Part shown: in pieces, positions 34,131-44,218 of the stretch
Layout of the letters: every line of letters begins with the position of its first letter
How positions within the stretch are numbered: position 1 is the stretch's first letter
DNA from: Cercospora beticola
Lineage: Eukaryota; Ascomycota; Dothideomycetes; Mycosphaerellales; Mycosphaerellaceae
DNA length: 64,000 nt
Direction: 5' to 3'
NCBI RefSeq assembly: GCF_033473495.1
Contig: NC_088942.1
Location: forward strand, 1,860,001-1,924,000
The notes under the pieces: generated by a model
Databases searched by the model: none
Seen by the model: only the letters and a program-made list of their open reading frames with translations
Told to the model about the DNA's origin: nothing
Translations under genes and position numbers: made by a program

Positions 34131-36333
34131 TCACTTATCGCAAACCTTTTCAAACGCCTTGAGAAGAGTCTGCAAGGTACTGTCAGCCTGGGTCTGGTCT
34201 ACAATAGCTCAGTCAAAATGATGCACATACCATAAAATCATGATCCTCCATCGAGCCAAAAGCGGCGTGGTTCCCCAATTTTGCCGCCGTGACTCTCGGA
34301 CTCTTGATACCAAACGCTATCCGCGCGAGATATCTCGCATCGTCCCGATCAGGGGTCGCTGCCAGCACTGCATAAAACGCCTTCGAGTCCCATGCCCTCT
34401 TTGGCGGTGCAACTGACTTCACTGTATCATGCGTTTGACACCACGTACAATTCCCGCATTCTTGAGCATTATTGGGCAGTGTGTCGCCGAAATGTGAAGC
34501 GAGAACACGTGCGAAACATGCTTTCCCTGTTATGAGATCCATGACTTGTTGCATGCGAGCAAGTTCCTGTTGTTCTCGGAGCACGAGGTCCTTGTAGAGT
34601 GCTTCAGTAAGGCGTTCGGCTTCCGAGGGAGGCGGAGGCCACTTTTCGGTCAAGATGCGAAACACGTTCATGACGCCTCCGGGTTGCAATTCGATGAGTC
34701 GGCTGTCCTGCCACTCATTGAGCTTAGTGACAAGTGCAGTTCGATCGACGCGGCTTTGGTATGCAGCGGTATCCACATCGACATGTGTCCATACTTTCGA
34801 AGCTCGGGCATGAGCACGAAGAGCTCTTGCTGCTGGAGTCTGGTCATGATTTGTGGACTTCAGCGCCTTGTATTGGTACTTGGTATACTTCGGCGTGATC
34901 GCTCTGAAAAGTTTGAAGCGTAACTCCAGAGCGGCGAAGAGAGTTCCGACAGTGTTTGGTTTGATGTCGAAGTCTTTGGACATGGCGTACGAGTTGACTT
35001 CGATGACTCCATCGCTCTCCTTGTGCGAGAAGAGACTTTGCAGGAAGCCAAAGACAGATTGGCGACTTGGGAGATCACCTCGTGCGAAGCTCTCTCGAAG
35101 GTGTAGATCTTCTGCGCACAGGAATACCACGCATTGTGAGTCAAGGCCATCTCTTCCAGCTCTGCCAATCTCTTGACTATATCCTTCGAGGCTCCTTGGA
35201 ATATCATAATGGACTACGTTCCGGATATCGGCCTTGTCGATGCCCATGCCGAACGCAATAGTGGCGCAAATGATGTGATCCTTGGATGCCATGAACTTGT
35301 CCTGTATCCTCATCTTCTCTTCAGTCTTCATTCCTGCATGAAAATGATCAGCTTTGAACTTGCGCTTTCGCAACTGCTCTGCAAGATCCTCGGCTTGCTT
35401 GTGAGTTGTCACGTAGATGATCGTGGAACCGGGATATTTCCGCAGAAACGCGTCCAGTTGAGGCCATGACTCTTTCTTTGTTTGATATGATCGAGCTTTC
35501 AGTTTGAGGTTCGGCCTGTAAGTGGCAGTTCTGAAGAGCCCGTCTTCGTCAATGTCAAATGCCCTGCACACGTCTTTGGCTACCGCTGGGGTAGCTGTTG
35601 CCGTTAGGCAAATCACCCTCTCTGCCCCGATCTCTTGAGCAAAGCGAGCAACTTTCAAATAATCGGGCCGAAAACTGTGTCCCCACTCAGAGATACAGTG
35701 AGCCTCGTCCACGGCGAGGAGCCTTACTCCGCCCTTGACGTTGGCCATTGACGCAACAAAACCTTCGTTATTGAGTCGCTCCGGTGCGCAGTACAGAATG
35801 TCGAGTGTTCCATTCCGCATCGCCTCTACAGTTTGCAGGTATTCCTCCTTGGTCTTGGTGGAATCCAGGACTGCTGCACTGATATTCCTGCGTTGGAGAG
35901 CGTCGACTTGATCCTTCATCAGAGCAATTAGTGGTGAAACCACGAGAGTGATGCCGCTCTCTGCATAGCCTTGTCTCACACCGGCAAGGCGATCCATTTC
36001 TTTGAAACAGAGAGCTGGTACTTGATAACAGAGGGACTTTCCGCCGCCTGTAGGAAATACCACAACAGCGCTGCCGCCATCACTGTCGAGCAGTCTTGCT
36101 ATCGCTTGTTCCTGCTTCAGGCGGAAGGATGTCATTCCGAAATTCTGCTTCAAGACCTTGTTGGCAACTTCAATGGCGCGCAAAGACGTGGATGTGGTCC
36201 GAGGCTTCTTTGCCACTTGAAGGTCTTCGTCCTCATGCTTGCGCTTGGTCGTGGGCGGGACATTCTCGTCCAGACCGAGCAAATCCGCTTCATCGCCAGA
36301 TGAGAGGCCGAACTCGTCATCAATTGAAGGCAT
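34131..36333 (-). CDS. RecQ-family ATP-dependent DNA helicase
   Basis: Two exons, complement(34131..34169, 34231..36333), 713 residues. A 61-nt intron (GTATGT donor, CTGAC branch site, TTGCAG acceptor) adds a 12-residue last exon, TLLKAFEKVCDK. This restores the usual RecQ end after MEDHDFM. The ATG at 36333 (MPSIDDEFGLSSG) is chosen because the frame upstream has only non-ATG codons. RecQ motifs: FRLKQEQAI (motif 0), FPTGGGKSLCYQ (Walker A, about residue 95), VDEAHCISEWGHSFRPDY (Walker B with aromatic loop), CLTATATP (III), IIYVTTHKQ (IV), CATIAFGMGIDK (V), and YSQEIGRAGRDG (VI). A zinc-binding region (CFARVL, ECGNCTWC) and a winged-helix region follow. There is no HRDC domain, so it is a short RecQ rather than a BLM/Sgs1/QDE-3-type protein. 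It unwinds DNA in 3'-5' direction in repair and recombination. Confidence 0.9.
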
Positions 36334-36901
36334 TGCACTTGGATTGTGAGGGTAAAGAGCGTATTCGAGTCTCCTTGTGTTGCAACACGATCGGACTTGT
36401 ACCAATGCAACTGTGAGACCGAGATCAAGGCTCTGTTAGCGTCTGCGAGCACTGATCAGCTCACTTGCGTGTTCAGTCAATCGTCGCTTGTGCTTGCGGT
36501 CAGCGCAATGCATCGATACTCTCCAAAGTGTACAAGACACAATGGTGACATAGTGTTGGTCGACATCTGGCTTCGCGACGCGGCAGGCAGAAGGGACGGG
36601 TTAAAGTTCAACAGGGGTCAAATTACGCTACTTCGCGCGTGCACGTGAGTCGACTCGAGGCAAGCACAATTCGATGTAAAACTCGTTGCTGCTCAAGAGG
36701 TCGCAATGGGCTCTTGATTTCTATCTGATACGACGCGGAGGTCTGATACTCGATGACCCCTCGTGCTTATACCGTGATCCATTGATCACTGCCGTAGCTC
36801 TACGATATTCTCAACAGTGAGAATCAGACTTGTTGTCTTCTCGAGTAGTAAACTGGTTGTCATTCGTTAGCTTGGCCGTTACACTCTGTAGACTATACTT
36901 C
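36334..36901. other. intergenic, upstream of RecQ
   Basis: No supported gene. It contains the promoter of the RecQ gene, which is transcribed leftward, and the 3' flank of the frame at 36902. Confidence 0.4.
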
Positions 36902-37489
36902 TCATCGAAGCCATGGTCTCCGCGGCCAATCACCATATCTGAGTGGCCGACCTCCACCGAAGTGATCGTCACGTCCACCGCACGTGAACACATTATTGCC
37001 CGCAAATTCTTTATCGGGCAGTTTTGAGGATGCTGGTTTCCTGCACGCACCCGATAGAGGAGAAGGCTGGTAACGACGATTACGGTGACCAGAGACTGGT
37101 ACCCTTGTGGGCCTCTTCCTTCTCATTCGGACATCAACGCTGCTGTCACTCGATTCGTGCTCGATGGTTGCCACGGATTGTGGCGCTTTTGATAGCCTTC
37201 GCCAGCCTGTTGCAATAACAGTGTCGGTATTACTTGAGCGGTCTTCGCTAGATGCGGGTAAACGCGGTGATAATGACGATCCTGGCGGAGAGCGCGGCGT
37301 GGGCACTGCTTTCTTTCTTGCAGTTTTGACGACGACATGGCGGTCGTGCGACACAGTCTCAAGTGGAGCGTCACTAGCGGACGCATGTGCTGACTGCACT
37401 ACTTCTCGTCCGCTTCCCTTATGCGCTGTGCGAAGCTGCTTCTGCGGCAATGTCCTGGTCGCCAGAGGACCATCCTCACCGGAACTCAT
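36902..37489 (-). CDS. 195-codon open frame of unknown function, in frame behind the WD40 stop codon
   Basis: ATG at 37489, stop at 36902-36904. Basic, Ser/Pro/Arg-rich protein (VVVKTARKKAVPTPRSPPGS; VDVRMRRKRPTRVP), with no domain recognised and predicted to be mostly disordered. It starts 27 nt after the WD40 gene stop (TAG at 37517-37519) and shares its reading frame, so the two would form one polypeptide if the UAG were read through or spliced out. No in-frame intron removing the TAG could be found. It may be a separate small gene, the coding remnant of a longer WD40 protein, or chance. A GTGCGT donor-like site near 37065 leaves open a spliced 3' end. Confidence 0.35.
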   Translation of the reverse strand: MSSGEDGPLATRTLPQKQLRTAHKGSGREVVQSAHASASDAPLETVSHDRHVVVKTARKKAVPTPRSPPGSSLSPRLPASSEDRSSNTDTVIATGWRRLSKAPQSVATIEHESSDSSVDVRMRRKRPTRVPVSGHRNRRYQPSPLSGACRKPASSKLPDKEFAGNNVFTCGGRDDHFGGGRPLRYGDWPRRPWLR

Positions 37490-37516
37490 ATCCGATGATT
37501 TCGAGATAGCTTCCTC

Positions 37517-38894
37517 CTAGGCCATTTCGGTATCTCCATCAGGAGTCTTCGGCCTTGACGGCGCTGCAGAGGCCGGAGCTGAATCCAGTGCAAGTGTGTC
37601 GGGCACGTTGTGAGGTTCATGTCCGTTGGTGAGCAATTCTGGCGCGAGAGCCTGGCGCCTCCACACCTTGATAGTCTTGTCAACTCCGCAGGTTATAATA
37701 GTCTCTTTGTCAGGAGCACAGTCTACTCCTAGGACCGCTCCTTCGTGGCCAGCCAATTCTTGCATGATCTCCTTGGAATTGACGTCCCAGACGATGGCTT
37801 TGCCGTCTTCGCTACCACTCATAGCAAATGGCCACTTCTGTTCGTGCCGATACGTTCCAGCCTCAGCATCGCCGTTTTGTGCATCGGAGAGGGGTGTTAC
37901 AGTATATGTGCCAAAAGCAGCGTGCATGCAGAACTTCTCGTTCTTGTGGCCTTGATATGTTTTCTTGCAGTCTCCAGTCACGTAGTCCCATAGACGTACA
38001 GAGTTGTCGAGCGAGCTTGCTAGGATGTACTTGCCATTCGGCGAAAATTTGATGTTGGTCACAGGCGCATTATCTTCGTGAATGAGCGTCTTCAGGCATT
38101 GTCCAGTGGCAGTGTCCCATATTCGGATCAGGCCGTCACTGGAGCAGGAGGCGATCAATGTACCGTCTCTCACAAAGTCGACACTTCTGACTGGATCTGA
38201 GTGTGCGGGCAAACTCCTCATCAGTCGTGCTGTCCGCACATCCCACAAGAACACAGCTTCGTCATATGACCCGGATACCAGCATGTTGCCCTTCGGCGAG
38301 AACGCTATGCTAAAAACATAGTTGTGGTGTCCGATAAGTGATTGGTGAAGGCATTTGCCAGTAGTAATATCCCAGAGCCGGATGATCTTGTCGTCTGATC
38401 CAGATGCGATCACTTTCGAATCGGGGCTCCATGCGATCGTTGATATACCAGCCATGTGCCCCTCCAACGTCTGCAAAATCGCTCCCGTTTCTGCATTCCA
38501 AATCTTGATGGTGCTGTCGGCCGCTACACCAACAGATCAGCTCGCGTTCTTGTCACTTCGGATTGCGAATGCGCCTACAGCAACTTGCTATCCACTTGCC
38601 GTCCGGAGAGAACTTGGCGGCTGCGACCCCTCGCTTGTGGCCTCGCAGAGTCATATGCAAGACATAGTTCAACCTCCGTGGTCGTTCGACAGGTTGTGGT
38701 TTTGTGTCCAACCCCTCCTCCTCGCTGTCCTGCTTCGGCGTATGGAATGCATCGCTGGTAACATCATCATCGTATGCGTAGTTGAGTTGCGGATCGCCTG
38801 CTGCGTCGTATTGCGGCGTACTGATATCCTGTGATGACAGCCGTCGTCGCTTGGGCGAGCGCCGGTGTGGCTCCTGTGACGAATCTCGAGACAT
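37517..38894 (-). CDS. WD40 repeat protein, WDR5/Swd3-like
   Basis: Two exons, complement(37517..38523, 38579..38894), 440 residues. The 55-nt intron (GTAGGC donor, GGTGTAG acceptor) restores the blade SPDGKWIASCSADSTIKIW. The ATG at 38894 gives MSRDSSQEPHRRSPKRRR, a basic nuclear-localisation-like N-terminus of about 75 residues. Seven WD blades follow: TLRGHKRGVAAAKFSPDG, LEGHMAGISTIAWSPDSK, LIGHHNYVFSIAFSPKG, LPAHSDPVRSVDFVRDG, HEDNAPVTNIKFSPNGKY, a KNEKFCMHAAFGTYTV blade with an insert, and LAGHEGAVLGVDCAPDKE. Blade order and wording resemble WDR5/Swd3, the subunit that binds histone H3 in COMPASS (Set1) complexes; fungal relatives also serve in polyadenylation. It ends DGDTEMA. The gene is divergent from eL27 across about 230 bp. 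Confidence 0.82.
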
Positions 38895-39126
38895 TTCTGT
38901 ACTGCTCGACGTGAGCGTCCCAAAGTTGAACGCGACGCGAGCCAAATGGAGCTCGTTCGCTAGCGTCACGTCGGCACTTTTTGCCTCGAAGCGCCGACTC
39001 CACGTGATTGGCCGCTTTCTCCTTCGCTTGGCATGCGCACGCTTGTGGAAAGGACATCTCGAAATCTGCTACGACGACTGGACTTTGCGACAAGGAACTG
39101 CCCGTACTAACAACACAGCAGCCAGA
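38895..39126. promoter_or_regulatory. shared divergent promoter, WD40 gene / RPL27
   Basis: 232 bp separate the two start codons, so both promoters must overlap. No TATA box was seen. Confidence 0.5.
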
Positions 39127-39756
39127 ATGAAGTGTGAGTGCACGCAAAGATGGCGAGTGATATGAACGATGTGCTGACATTTCTGCAGTCCTCAAGGTCG
39201 GCCGAGTGGTACGTTCGAACACCCATCGCACGCGAAACATTTCCTTCCGCAGCAGAGACCGCACCACAGCGCAATGAGCACCGCAAAACTAACGTACCGC
39301 TCCCTCTACAGGCCATCATCTCCCGTGGACGCTACGCCGGAAAGAAGGTGGTGATCATCCAGCCACAGGACAATGGCAGCAAGAAGCACCCATTCCCTCA
39401 CGCAATCGTTGCCGGTATCGAGCGCTACCCACAACAAATCACTCGCCGCATGTCCAAGACCCGCCAGACGAAGCGCAGCAAGGTGAAGCCATTCATCAAG
39501 GTCATCAACTACAACCACTTGATGCCAACCCGCTACACTCTGGAGTTGGAGGGATTGAAGGGCGCCGTGACCAACGAGACTTTCACTGAGGTCACTCAGC
39601 GTGAGGAGGCAAAGAAGACCGTGAAGAAGGCATTGGAGGAGCGCTACTCGAGCGGCAAGAACAGATGGTTCTTCACTCCTCTCCGTATGTGATACCCTAG
39701 GGACGAAGTGGTGAAAGAATTGGGACAGTGGTGCTAACACTCGGACAGGTTTCTAG
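39127..39756 (+). CDS. RPL27: 60S ribosomal protein eL27 (L27e)
   Basis: Four exons, 39127..39133, 39190..39209, 39312..39684, 39749..39756; 135 residues, the usual length. The first two exons are tiny: ATG AAG T joins TCCTCAAGGTC to give MKFLKVGRV, and exon 3 starts [16 protein letters not shown]. The last exon supplies only the final codons, so the protein ends FTPLRF, the conserved eL27 C-terminus. Every splice site is GT-AG. The KOW-like N-terminus, the basic middle ([17 protein letters not shown]) and [13 protein letters not shown] are diagnostic. Part of the large ribosomal subunit near the peptide exit region. Intron density in a short gene is typical of fungal ribosomal protein genes. 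Confidence 0.95.
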
Positions 39757-40236
39757 ATACGAATCGCCTTGCGCGTGGGAACGGGAGATGGTTGTGCATT
39801 GAGCATCGGGCGTTATGGACTGCCGAAAATGCAGCCGGGCGGGAATGACCACGACCTAGGCAGCTTAGATACCTGCTGCAATTGACACTCGAAACAGCGA
39901 TCCTGTTCAACGCTTCCGATAATCGCTTCACGGATTGTGCGGAGAGACTGCAGAAGGAAACTCTGGATCATGCGAGCAGAGAAAGGAATGCCAAATGCAT
40001 GCGAATTGGGAGATTGAGTGCAGATTCGAAGTCGACTTCTGTCGTTTCATGGACTACTTCATGCCTCTAAGTTCGACCTGTATCACTGACAGACGCTGAT
40101 AGCGACAATCCCAAATGGACGTCGTCCCAACGAGTCAATGAGGTACGACGCGGCAATCGTCTTGCGGCGGCGCTCCCCGTACTCTTTCTCATGCACAAAA
40201 CGCAGCGTCTGCACTCTTCGCCGCTCGCGCCGTCGC
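39757..40236. other. convergent intergenic region
   Basis: 480 bp between the 3' ends of RPL27 (+) and the NIF3 gene (-). No gene seen. Confidence 0.5.
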
Positions 40237-41586
40237 TCAAATCTCGTCCTTCGAAATCATGATACCATAAGGATCACGATCAACCTCGCTGACATGAATC
40301 TCGCTGCTCGAATCATTCAGCACTTCCAAGTAATCTTCACTGAGATTTCCCTTGCCGCGCTCCTCATTGCGAATCTTCTCCCACTAGACCAACGTTAGCC
40401 ACCAGCATTCTGATCATCACAAGGGAAGTCAAACTAACCTCTTCACCCACAGCCTTCTCCAGCTGTACCTTCAGCACACTGTGCAGGAACCCTCTCTCCG
40501 TATTCGAATGGAACAGCATGACAACGCACTTCCCCTTCTCAATAGCCGCAAGCGCTTCGTGATGCGACAATTCGCCCGTGAAATAGAGATCGACGTCTTC
40601 GCCGTTCTTCTCTGCTTGCGAGAAGAGGCTATCTCCGGAACCTGCGCACAGTGCAATGCTGCTGATCGTCATGTCTGAGGCCTGCTTGCCTTGTGGGACA
40701 GCAAGGGCAAAGCCTTTGGGGCTACCCATTCCTAGACCTATGCGATCGATGATTTCGAGAAGAGGCACGGGTTCTGCGAAACGAATGATGCGGCCCATGC
40801 CTGCGCCGGCATGGCCTTCTACTTGAGACTTCACGATCGGGTAGCGCTTATGTCCAGAGTCGCCCATTTTCAATGCGCGATCGTTCAGGTCAAGTTGAGA
40901 TGGGTGGTGCTGCAGTGTGTAAGTGGGCCGCTTCAGGGACGAAGGCTTTTCCTCTCCATCGATCGCTGGCGGCTGTTCCTTCGTTGGTGACTTCTGGGGC
41001 GAGGCATCGCCTTCATCCTCGATATCTGACAGTCCAGTAGGAGTGCCAGTGACAATGTCCGCAAGCCAATCTCCAAGACCCCCACGAGCGCAATCAACTG
41101 CTGTGTGTGGACTGTAGACGCTAATGCCTTCGGCTGCTAGTCGAAGTAGGGTCTGTTGTTGAGTGTCGCCCAATGTCAAGCTCTTGAGTCCTCTGAAGAT
41201 GATGGGATCTACGCTTCAGCTCCAGTCAGGCTGATATGTGGTTTTAATCGAGTTCACGGAACATACGATATGCGATGATGATGGAGTCTTGTCGCTCAAT
41301 GGCTTCGTCTGCGACGGCTTTCGTAAGATCGACTGTGAGTAGTACAGAGTTCATCTGTCGGCGGATGGGATCGAAGGGCGATTCGAGGAGTACTAGGAAA
41401 TATGAGCTACAGCATGCTAGGCATAGGTGTTGAATGCTACGCACAGCCAGTGTTATCGAAGCTCTTGTCGGCCAGTGCTTCTGGGTACAGCTTTCGCATG
41501 GCATTGACGACTGCCCAGCTGTAGGGCGAAGCCATCGTAGATTGTGCCATCCTGCTGTAAGCTCTCTGTGCTGTCGTCGCAAACAT
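40237..41586 (-). CDS. NIF3 family protein (Nif3/DUF34 metal-binding fold)
   Basis: Four exons, complement(40237..40383, 40439..41208, 41267..41392, 41445..41586), 394 residues. Junctions restore conserved blocks: SFDNTGLLLESPFDP across intron 1 and IIIAYHPIIFRGLKSL across intron 2. The last exon adds WEKIRNEERGKGNLSEDYLE. NIF3 proteins form toroids with a dimetal site. Here YHPIIF and the C-terminal ELSHHEALAAIEKGKCVV supply the metal-binding His/Glu candidates. The start used, MFATTAQRAYSRMAQST, is Arg/Ala/Ser-rich and could be a mitochondrial presequence; MAQSTMASPYSW twelve codons later is the alternative. An acidic Ser/Pro-rich insert sits near residues 145-185. The exact biochemical function of the family is not settled. 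The gene is divergent from the BolA-like gene, with 166 bp between start codons. Confidence 0.88.
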
Positions 41587-41752
41587 ACAGAGGATTTGCT
41601 GATGATGCAGGAACAGCTTCGAGACACGAGTGAGAGCGCGCAACAATCCTGGCAGTCGAGGCACACCAGAGCCGCGCAACCGGTTTAGCTTTGACTTTCG
41701 GCAATCAATCAGATAAGATAATCTCGCATGACATCTTCAATTTCACGTCACC
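41587..41752. promoter_or_regulatory. short shared promoter, NIF3 / BolA-like
   Basis: 166 bp between divergent start codons. A TATA box is not evident. The tightness suggests joint control of the two genes. Confidence 0.5.
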
Positions 41753-42187
41753 ATGTCCCTCCATCAACATCCACTAAAGCGTAGACGAGCTTCGACGAGA
41801 ACGACTGGACAACGCGAGAAAGACTTCGTCATGAGTGCCAGGACCGATGCTGAGGCTGAGCAGAACCAGCTGAACTCAGGGGTGACGCCAGAGACGTTGC
41901 GGGCAACGCTGCAAGAGAAGCTGGAAGCTGTGCATGTTGATATTGCAGATCTCTCAGGTACGGTGATGGCTTGAGCAATTGGTATAGTGAAGATACTGAA
42001 GGTCGTAGGCGGCTGCGGACAAATGTTCGAAGCCATAATCGTATCACCGCAATTCGCAAAGAAGACGACATTAGCACGGCACCGACTCGTTAATAATACG
42101 CTGAAAGCCGAGATCGCTGCCATACATGCCTGGACGCCCAAGTGTTTTACACCTGAAGAGTGGGAGAAAAAGCAAGCGGGTGGATAA
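41753..42187 (+). CDS. BolA-like protein (Bol2/Fra2-type)
   Basis: Two exons, 41753..41957 and 42009..42187, 127 residues. The 51-nt intron (GTACGG donor, GTCGTAG acceptor) joins DLSG to GCGQMF in frame. The BolA fold fills the second half: SGGCGQMFEAIIVSPQFAKK, then TTLARHRLVNNTLKAEIAAI, the invariant His-containing HAWTPK and CFTPEEWEKK. The GGCGQ loop resembles yeast Bol2/Fra2, which works with monothiol glutaredoxins in cytosolic iron sensing through a shared Fe-S cluster. The N-terminal 55 residues (MSLHQHPLKRRRASTR) are basic and could be a targeting sequence; an internal start at MSARTDAEAEQ would remove it. The gene is divergent from NIF3. Confidence 0.88.
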
Positions 42188-42549
42188 GCTTGCAGCAGAC
42201 AAGAGGCTGAAGAAGCTCATCATCGAGGCAGCGACGTTGGACTGAGCGGTAATCTGGCACTGGATACCATTGGAAGGCGGAACAGCCACGATAGCTGGAT
42301 CTTTGACCACTTGGACTCATCAGAGCTGATAATGAACGTCTTGACGCAGTCGCGATGAGGCACATCAACAACCTCATCAGAAGCGCACATCTGCCGAGAA
42401 CATGATGTTGCGACCTCCTAGCCAGACCGCGCTCGCCGCCTCACATCGAGATGTTGTCTCCCAGCACTCAAGGTGGTGAGCCTCAGCACGCAAATTTATT
42501 TACCAAGACGCTTGAAGATAGTGCATCTCGCACATTGCGTCTTTTTCCT

Positions 42550-43183
42550 TCAGGCCCTCCGCGTTATGTTGGTTGCCGACTCCGTCGCTCGTTGGCGGAA
42601 TGACACTGGTGTCAAAGCCCCGCACTCTCTGTAAAACCGTCTTTCAAGCATCTTCAGCTCGTCGATGACCTGGCCAAGACGTACGCCTTTCGCGTTCGTG
42701 ATGGAAGTCTCGAAGTGCTCCAGTAATTCACCAATCGTGAGCGTTACTTTGTATGGTGCACGCTGAGAGACGAGCATGTTGCGCCATGATGGAGTGATCT
42801 TTGGGTTTGAGCTTGGAGGAAATTCTCTTGTGTCAATCTGGCCTCTGCGCACGAAGGGATTGCGCAACATTGGAGAAGGCGCCGGGTTAGAACTCATGTA
42901 ACAGCCGACGAGCATCATGTACATATCTTTCCAGCGTCAGTCAAAAGTAAGTGCCCAATGATGTGCTGACAGACATGCCAGCGTACAGAACGATGTTTGC
43001 CGCTTGGACTACTTTGATCGGACGTAGAAACAGCTCTTCTTGCAGTCCACGAGAAGCTGCTATGGCGAGCTTCCATGTCTTGCTGACACGCTGCGACAGA
43101 AGGAGGTCCTTGGGTTCGAGCTCCGAGAGAATAGCCTCGAGCAGTTCGGCGGTGTCGAAGACTGCGTCTACAGCCGTAGCCAT
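42550..43183 (-). CDS. short F-box-like protein
   Basis: Two exons modelled, complement(42550..42892, 42975..43183), 183 residues. The N-terminus, MATAVDAVFDTAELLEAILS followed by ELEPKDLLLSQRVSKTWKLA, is a typical fungal F-box helix bundle, and QEELFLRP follows as in many short Dothideomycete F-box proteins. The downstream frame (SPMLRNPFVRRGQIDTREFP; VLMLERRFYRECGALTP-like helices) is clearly coding. The junction is less sure: the best in-frame choice is a GTCTGT donor with an acceptor after TTACATGAG (82 nt). F-box proteins link substrates to SCF ubiquitin ligases; no substrate domain is recognisable here. Confidence 0.6.
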
Positions 43184-43261
43184 GGCTGGGAGATGCGTTT
43201 GATGTCTGGCAACAAGTTGACAGTGAAAAGCTGTGCGAGGTCGAGCGAGTGCTTGAAGTAG

Positions 43262-44122
43262 TTGCCTGAACGTGACTGCGCAAGGACTGTTCCCAATCCT
43301 ACCTGTCAAGCGCGACTTTGCTGCACTTTCCTATCAAGCCTGACCAGGAACTTTACGAATGGCAGCTGCCAAACTCGACAGCGGCCTTCTCAAAATGCTA
43401 ACAAGTTCTACTTTCAATGTCTTCGATTCCTCAAGCCCAATGACGAGATGCCGTGTCTGACAGGAATGGCAGCTCAATACTCATCTACTCTGATGCGAGC
43501 GACAGAACGTCTTGCTCACTGTTTGGCGGATTATGTCGAAGTCACCGAAACACTGGCGGAGTCGATAGTCTCGGGAGGCTCTGCTGCCAGTGCTGTGCGG
43601 TGCGAGACTACGATTGTGAGCTCTGTGTGGCCAGAATGCCGTGAACAGTATGACCCGAAGCTGCATGCGAAATGCCAATGTTGACCACTCACATTGTCAG
43701 TGAGAAATCGTTGACATGCAACAGCAGCAGCCGGACGTGATGCCGGTTTATAGCCGAAATTCAGGCAGTAGCCGGCGCTATGCCCCTCTCTCCAACCACA
43801 GCACCTCCAGGACAAGCTTCCCAAGCTCACTGCAGCTGAACCAAATGACGATGCGAGCTCTGCCGGCGCAGATGACCTGCGGACTTACGGGCGGTCAGGC
43901 AATCATGTGCTCGTTGAATCACCCGATCTGTCCGCATATCGCAGCACTGCGCGGCTGTGGGAAAGGGCGGATCAAAACCTCGCTCACCTTCTCAATTACC
44001 TTGCAGGTTGCCAGCAGGGCAAAGCATCGTATACCGGCCTGACTCACAGCACCACAGACACTCCGATATCCCTACGTCCGCGACAGATTCCCTACAGCAG
44101 CAGCAAGACTATGGTCTGGTAG
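43262..44122 (+). CDS. unresolved multi-exon gene, unknown function
   Basis: Three overlapping pieces read like protein in different frames: 43441-43684 (MPCLTGMAAQYSSTLMRATE...), 43716-43830 (MQQQQPDVMPVYSRNSGSSR), and 43771-44122 (PQHLQDKLPKLTAAEPNDDA... ending SSSKTMVW). They probably belong to one plus-strand gene with short introns, but I could not fix a splice chain: a GTATGA donor near 43650 and acceptors after TTTATAG or CAGTAG are candidates. No family is recognised. Confidence 0.25.
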
Positions 44123-44218
44123 AAGCTCATCCTAGACTGGCTCGCGGCATATCTGTCGCACAATCTACCACTCCTCGCGCTCATCTTCTTCGCACTTCAC
44201 CTAGGTCGACACGGCGAT

